Assembly (NCBI GenBank): GCA_947373605.1
Contig: CANBYM010000024.1
Location: 1 to 36,146 of the forward strand
Reading direction: 5' to 3'
DNA: 36,146 nt
From: Comamonadaceae bacterium
GTDB taxonomy: Bacteria; Pseudomonadota; Gammaproteobacteria; Burkholderiales; Burkholderiaceae_C
A program made the position numbers and the translations under genes. The notes under the pieces are model-generated. The model was not told the DNA's origin. It saw nothing but the letters and a program-made list of their open reading frames with translations, and ran no database searches. Of the stretch, positions 34,595 through 36,146 are shown in pieces. Within the stretch, counting starts at the first letter, position 1; the number at the start of each line of letters is the position of its first letter.

Positions 34595-36146
34595 TCAGGG
34601 GTTGTCCTGCAGGATCATGTCCGAGGCTTTTTCAGCCACCATGATCACCGGCGCATTAGTGTTGCCGGAAGTGACCGACGGAAAGATGGACGCATCCACT
34701 ACTCGCAGCCGCCGGATGCCATGCACGCGCAAACGTGCATCCACCACCGACGTGACCGCGTCCGGCCCCATCGCGCAGGTGCACGACGCGTGGTACACAG
34801 AGCCGCAGCGTGCGCGGAAGTCTTTCAAAATATCTTCATCGCTTTGCACATGCGCGCCCGGCAAATGCTCGCTTTGCAGGACATCCACCAGTGGCTTTGC
34901 GTTGGCAATGTTGCGCACCATGCGTGAGCCTTCCACGATGTCGCGCAGGTCATGCTCGGTGCTTAAAAAGTTGGTGGTGATGACCGGCTTATCCAATGGA
35001 TTGGCGGAGCGAATCGTTACGCTGCCACGGCTGGTGGGTACGCAGGTGTTGAATGAAATCAGAAATGCAGAAAACGGGTCGGGGTTGGTCAGCTGGAAAC
35101 GCCCCAACTTGACATTGGCCGCGCTGTAACTGATGGGGTTGAAGTACAGATGCAGGTTAGGGCGCGCAAGCCCTTCGCGGCTGCGCACAAATGCACCGGC
35201 CTGATTGACGCTCATGCCCAAGGGGCCTTTGCGGGTAAGCACATAGCGCACGCCTGCCCACAGCTTGCCCCACCAGGTGCCCAGCGAGTCGTTCAGCGTG
35301 GTCACCTTCGACTTGAAAAAATACGACACGCACAAATGATCTTGCAAACCCTGGCCCACGCGCGGCAAGTGGTTCACTACCTCCACGCCATGCTTTTCCA
35401 GCAGGGCACGGTCGCCAATGCCGCTGAGTTGCAGGAGCTGTGGCGAGTTGATCGCGCCGCCACACATAATGACTTCTTTGCGCGCGCTAAAGGTTTGCTT
35501 TACGCCGTTAATATGGCAATTCACACCCACCGCCGTTGCGTTCTCGATCAGCACCTTGGTGACGTGCGCGTGGATCTTGACGGTGAGGTTGATGCGCTTG
35601 AGGGCCGGGCGCAAGAAAGCGTTGGCGGTGGACGCGCGCACGCCATCGCGAATGGTCATTTGCCACAGCCCGAAGCCTTCTTTTTGCGCGCCGTTGAAGT
35701 CCGGCGTTTGGCTGTAGCCCAAAGTTTTGCCCGCCTCCAAAAACTTGCTGCACAAGGGGTGCACCTGATCGGCAAAGTCACTCACCCGCAATTCACCGCC
35801 CGCGCCGTGGTGCGCGTCGGCGCCGAACACGTGGTCCTCCGACTTTTTGAAATAAGGCAGGACCTCATTCCAGCTCCAGCCTGCGTTGCCTGCGGCAGCC
35901 CAGTCGTTGTAGTCGCCTTTCTGACCACGGATATAGACCATTGCGTTGATCGAGCTGCTGCCGCCCAGCACTTTGCCGCGCGGCCAGTAAGAGCTGCGCC
36001 CGCCTAAAGCCCCATCTGGTTCGGTGTAATACACCCAGTTGTACTTGGGGTCCGCAAAGGTCAGTCCATAACCGAGCGGCACCTGGATTAGCGGGCTGCG
36101 GTCTGAGCCTCCGGCCTCCAGCAGCAACACCCGGTCTTTGCCATTG
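34595..36146 (-). CDS. GMC-family oxidoreductase (choline/alcohol dehydrogenase-like), 5' end beyond window
   Basis: About 517 codons are visible, lacking only the first residues that carry the FAD-binding GxGxxG. The visible part starts at VLLLEAGG, the end of the second Rossmann strand. The GMC signatures are present: WPRGKVLGGSSSINAMVYIR (substituted for signature 1), then GGAINSPQLLQLSGIG (signature 2). The catalytic pair is in YHASCTCAMG (His) and TSGNTNAPVIM (Asn). These flavoproteins oxidise primary alcohols such as choline, long-chain alcohols or glycol ends to aldehydes. It is the most upstream gene seen in the enzyme block, so the promoter lies outside the window. Confidence 0.93.
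   Translation of the reverse strand, partial: NGKDRVLLLEAGGSDRSPLIQVPLGYGLTFADPKYNWVYYTEPDGALGGRSSYWPRGKVLGGSSSINAMVYIRGQKGDYNDWAAAGNAGWSWNEVLPYFKKSEDHVFGADAHHGAGGELRVSDFADQVHPLCSKFLEAGKTLGYSQTPDFNGAQKEGFGLWQMTIRDGVRASTANAFLRPALKRINLTVKIHAHVTKVLIENATAVGVNCHINGVKQTFSARKEVIMCGGAINSPQLLQLSGIGDRALLEKHGVEVVNHLPRVGQGLQDHLCVSYFFKSKVTTLNDSLGTWWGKLWAGVRYVLTRKGPLGMSVNQAGAFVRSREGLARPNLHLYFNPISYSAANVKLGRFQLTNPDPFSAFLISFNTCVPTSRGSVTIRSANPLDKPVITTNFLSTEHDLRDIVEGSRMVRNIANAKPLVDVLQSEHLPGAHVQSDEDILKDFRARCGSVYHASCTCAMGPDAVTSVVDARLRVHGIRRLRVVDASIFPSVTSGNTNAPVIMVAEKASDMILQDNP

Noticed and set aside
35150-36007. 285-codon plus-strand open frame opposite the GMC oxidoreductase
   Set aside because: Antisense shadow of a strongly conserved flavoprotein; its translation is rich in His, Arg and Ala and has no family resemblance.
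1-36146. CRISPR array, prophage or toxin-antitoxin module
   Set aside because: No regularly spaced repeats, phage structural genes or small paired toxin/antitoxin frames were recognisable on either strand.

Overview
The window reads as chromosomal DNA of a betaproteobacterium of the order Burkholderiales, most likely a Comamonadaceae relative (Rhodoferax/Polaromonas-like). The genus is a guess from overall protein resemblance and from an intergenic repeat I recall from that family. Core genes rpsT, murJ, purM, hda, pcnB and folK and a tRNA-Leu anchor it to a chromosome. Gene density is high and most neighbours are spaced like operons.

Left edge (1-1150): a mobile-element scar. It holds the N-terminal part of an IS1634-type DDE transposase running off the window and, facing away from it, the C-terminal remnant of a TnpB-related protein that ends 16 bp from the 3' end of the next operon. 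Region 1166-6697 (minus strand): hpnC-hpnD-hpnE, the three-enzyme farnesyl-PP to squalene route, followed after 27 bp by a membrane-anchored penicillin-acylase-family N-acyl hydrolase. Divergent from it (6746-11111) is a two-gene RND efflux unit (lipoprotein adaptor plus inner-membrane pump, no outer-membrane channel), with a promoter and a palindromic candidate operator.

Region 11196-22403 is housekeeping: tRNA-Leu(UAG), an unusual chemoreceptor-like protein without a sensor domain, rpsT, murJ, a SirB1-type protein, purM, an AI-2E-family transporter, then the tightly packed run hda / HAD phosphatase / pcnB / folK / lysR.

Region 22437-36146 (all minus strand) is an accessory catabolic locus and the most interesting part. 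It has a peptide/nickel-type ABC importer (binding protein, two permeases, fused double ATPase) with an EamA-type transporter at its end, preceded by a block of enzymes: GMC alcohol oxidoreductase, 3-hydroxyisobutyrate-dehydrogenase-like enzyme, aldehyde dehydrogenase, enolase-superfamily dehydratase-like enzyme and CocE/S15 hydrolase. Together they suggest import of an ester- or amide-linked compound, cytoplasmic hydrolysis, and oxidation/dehydration of the alcohol or sugar-acid released. The substrate cannot be read from sequence. The enolase-family member appears to lack the first metal-binding aspartate while keeping its other expected active-site residues. No CRISPR array, phage module or complete insertion sequence is visible.
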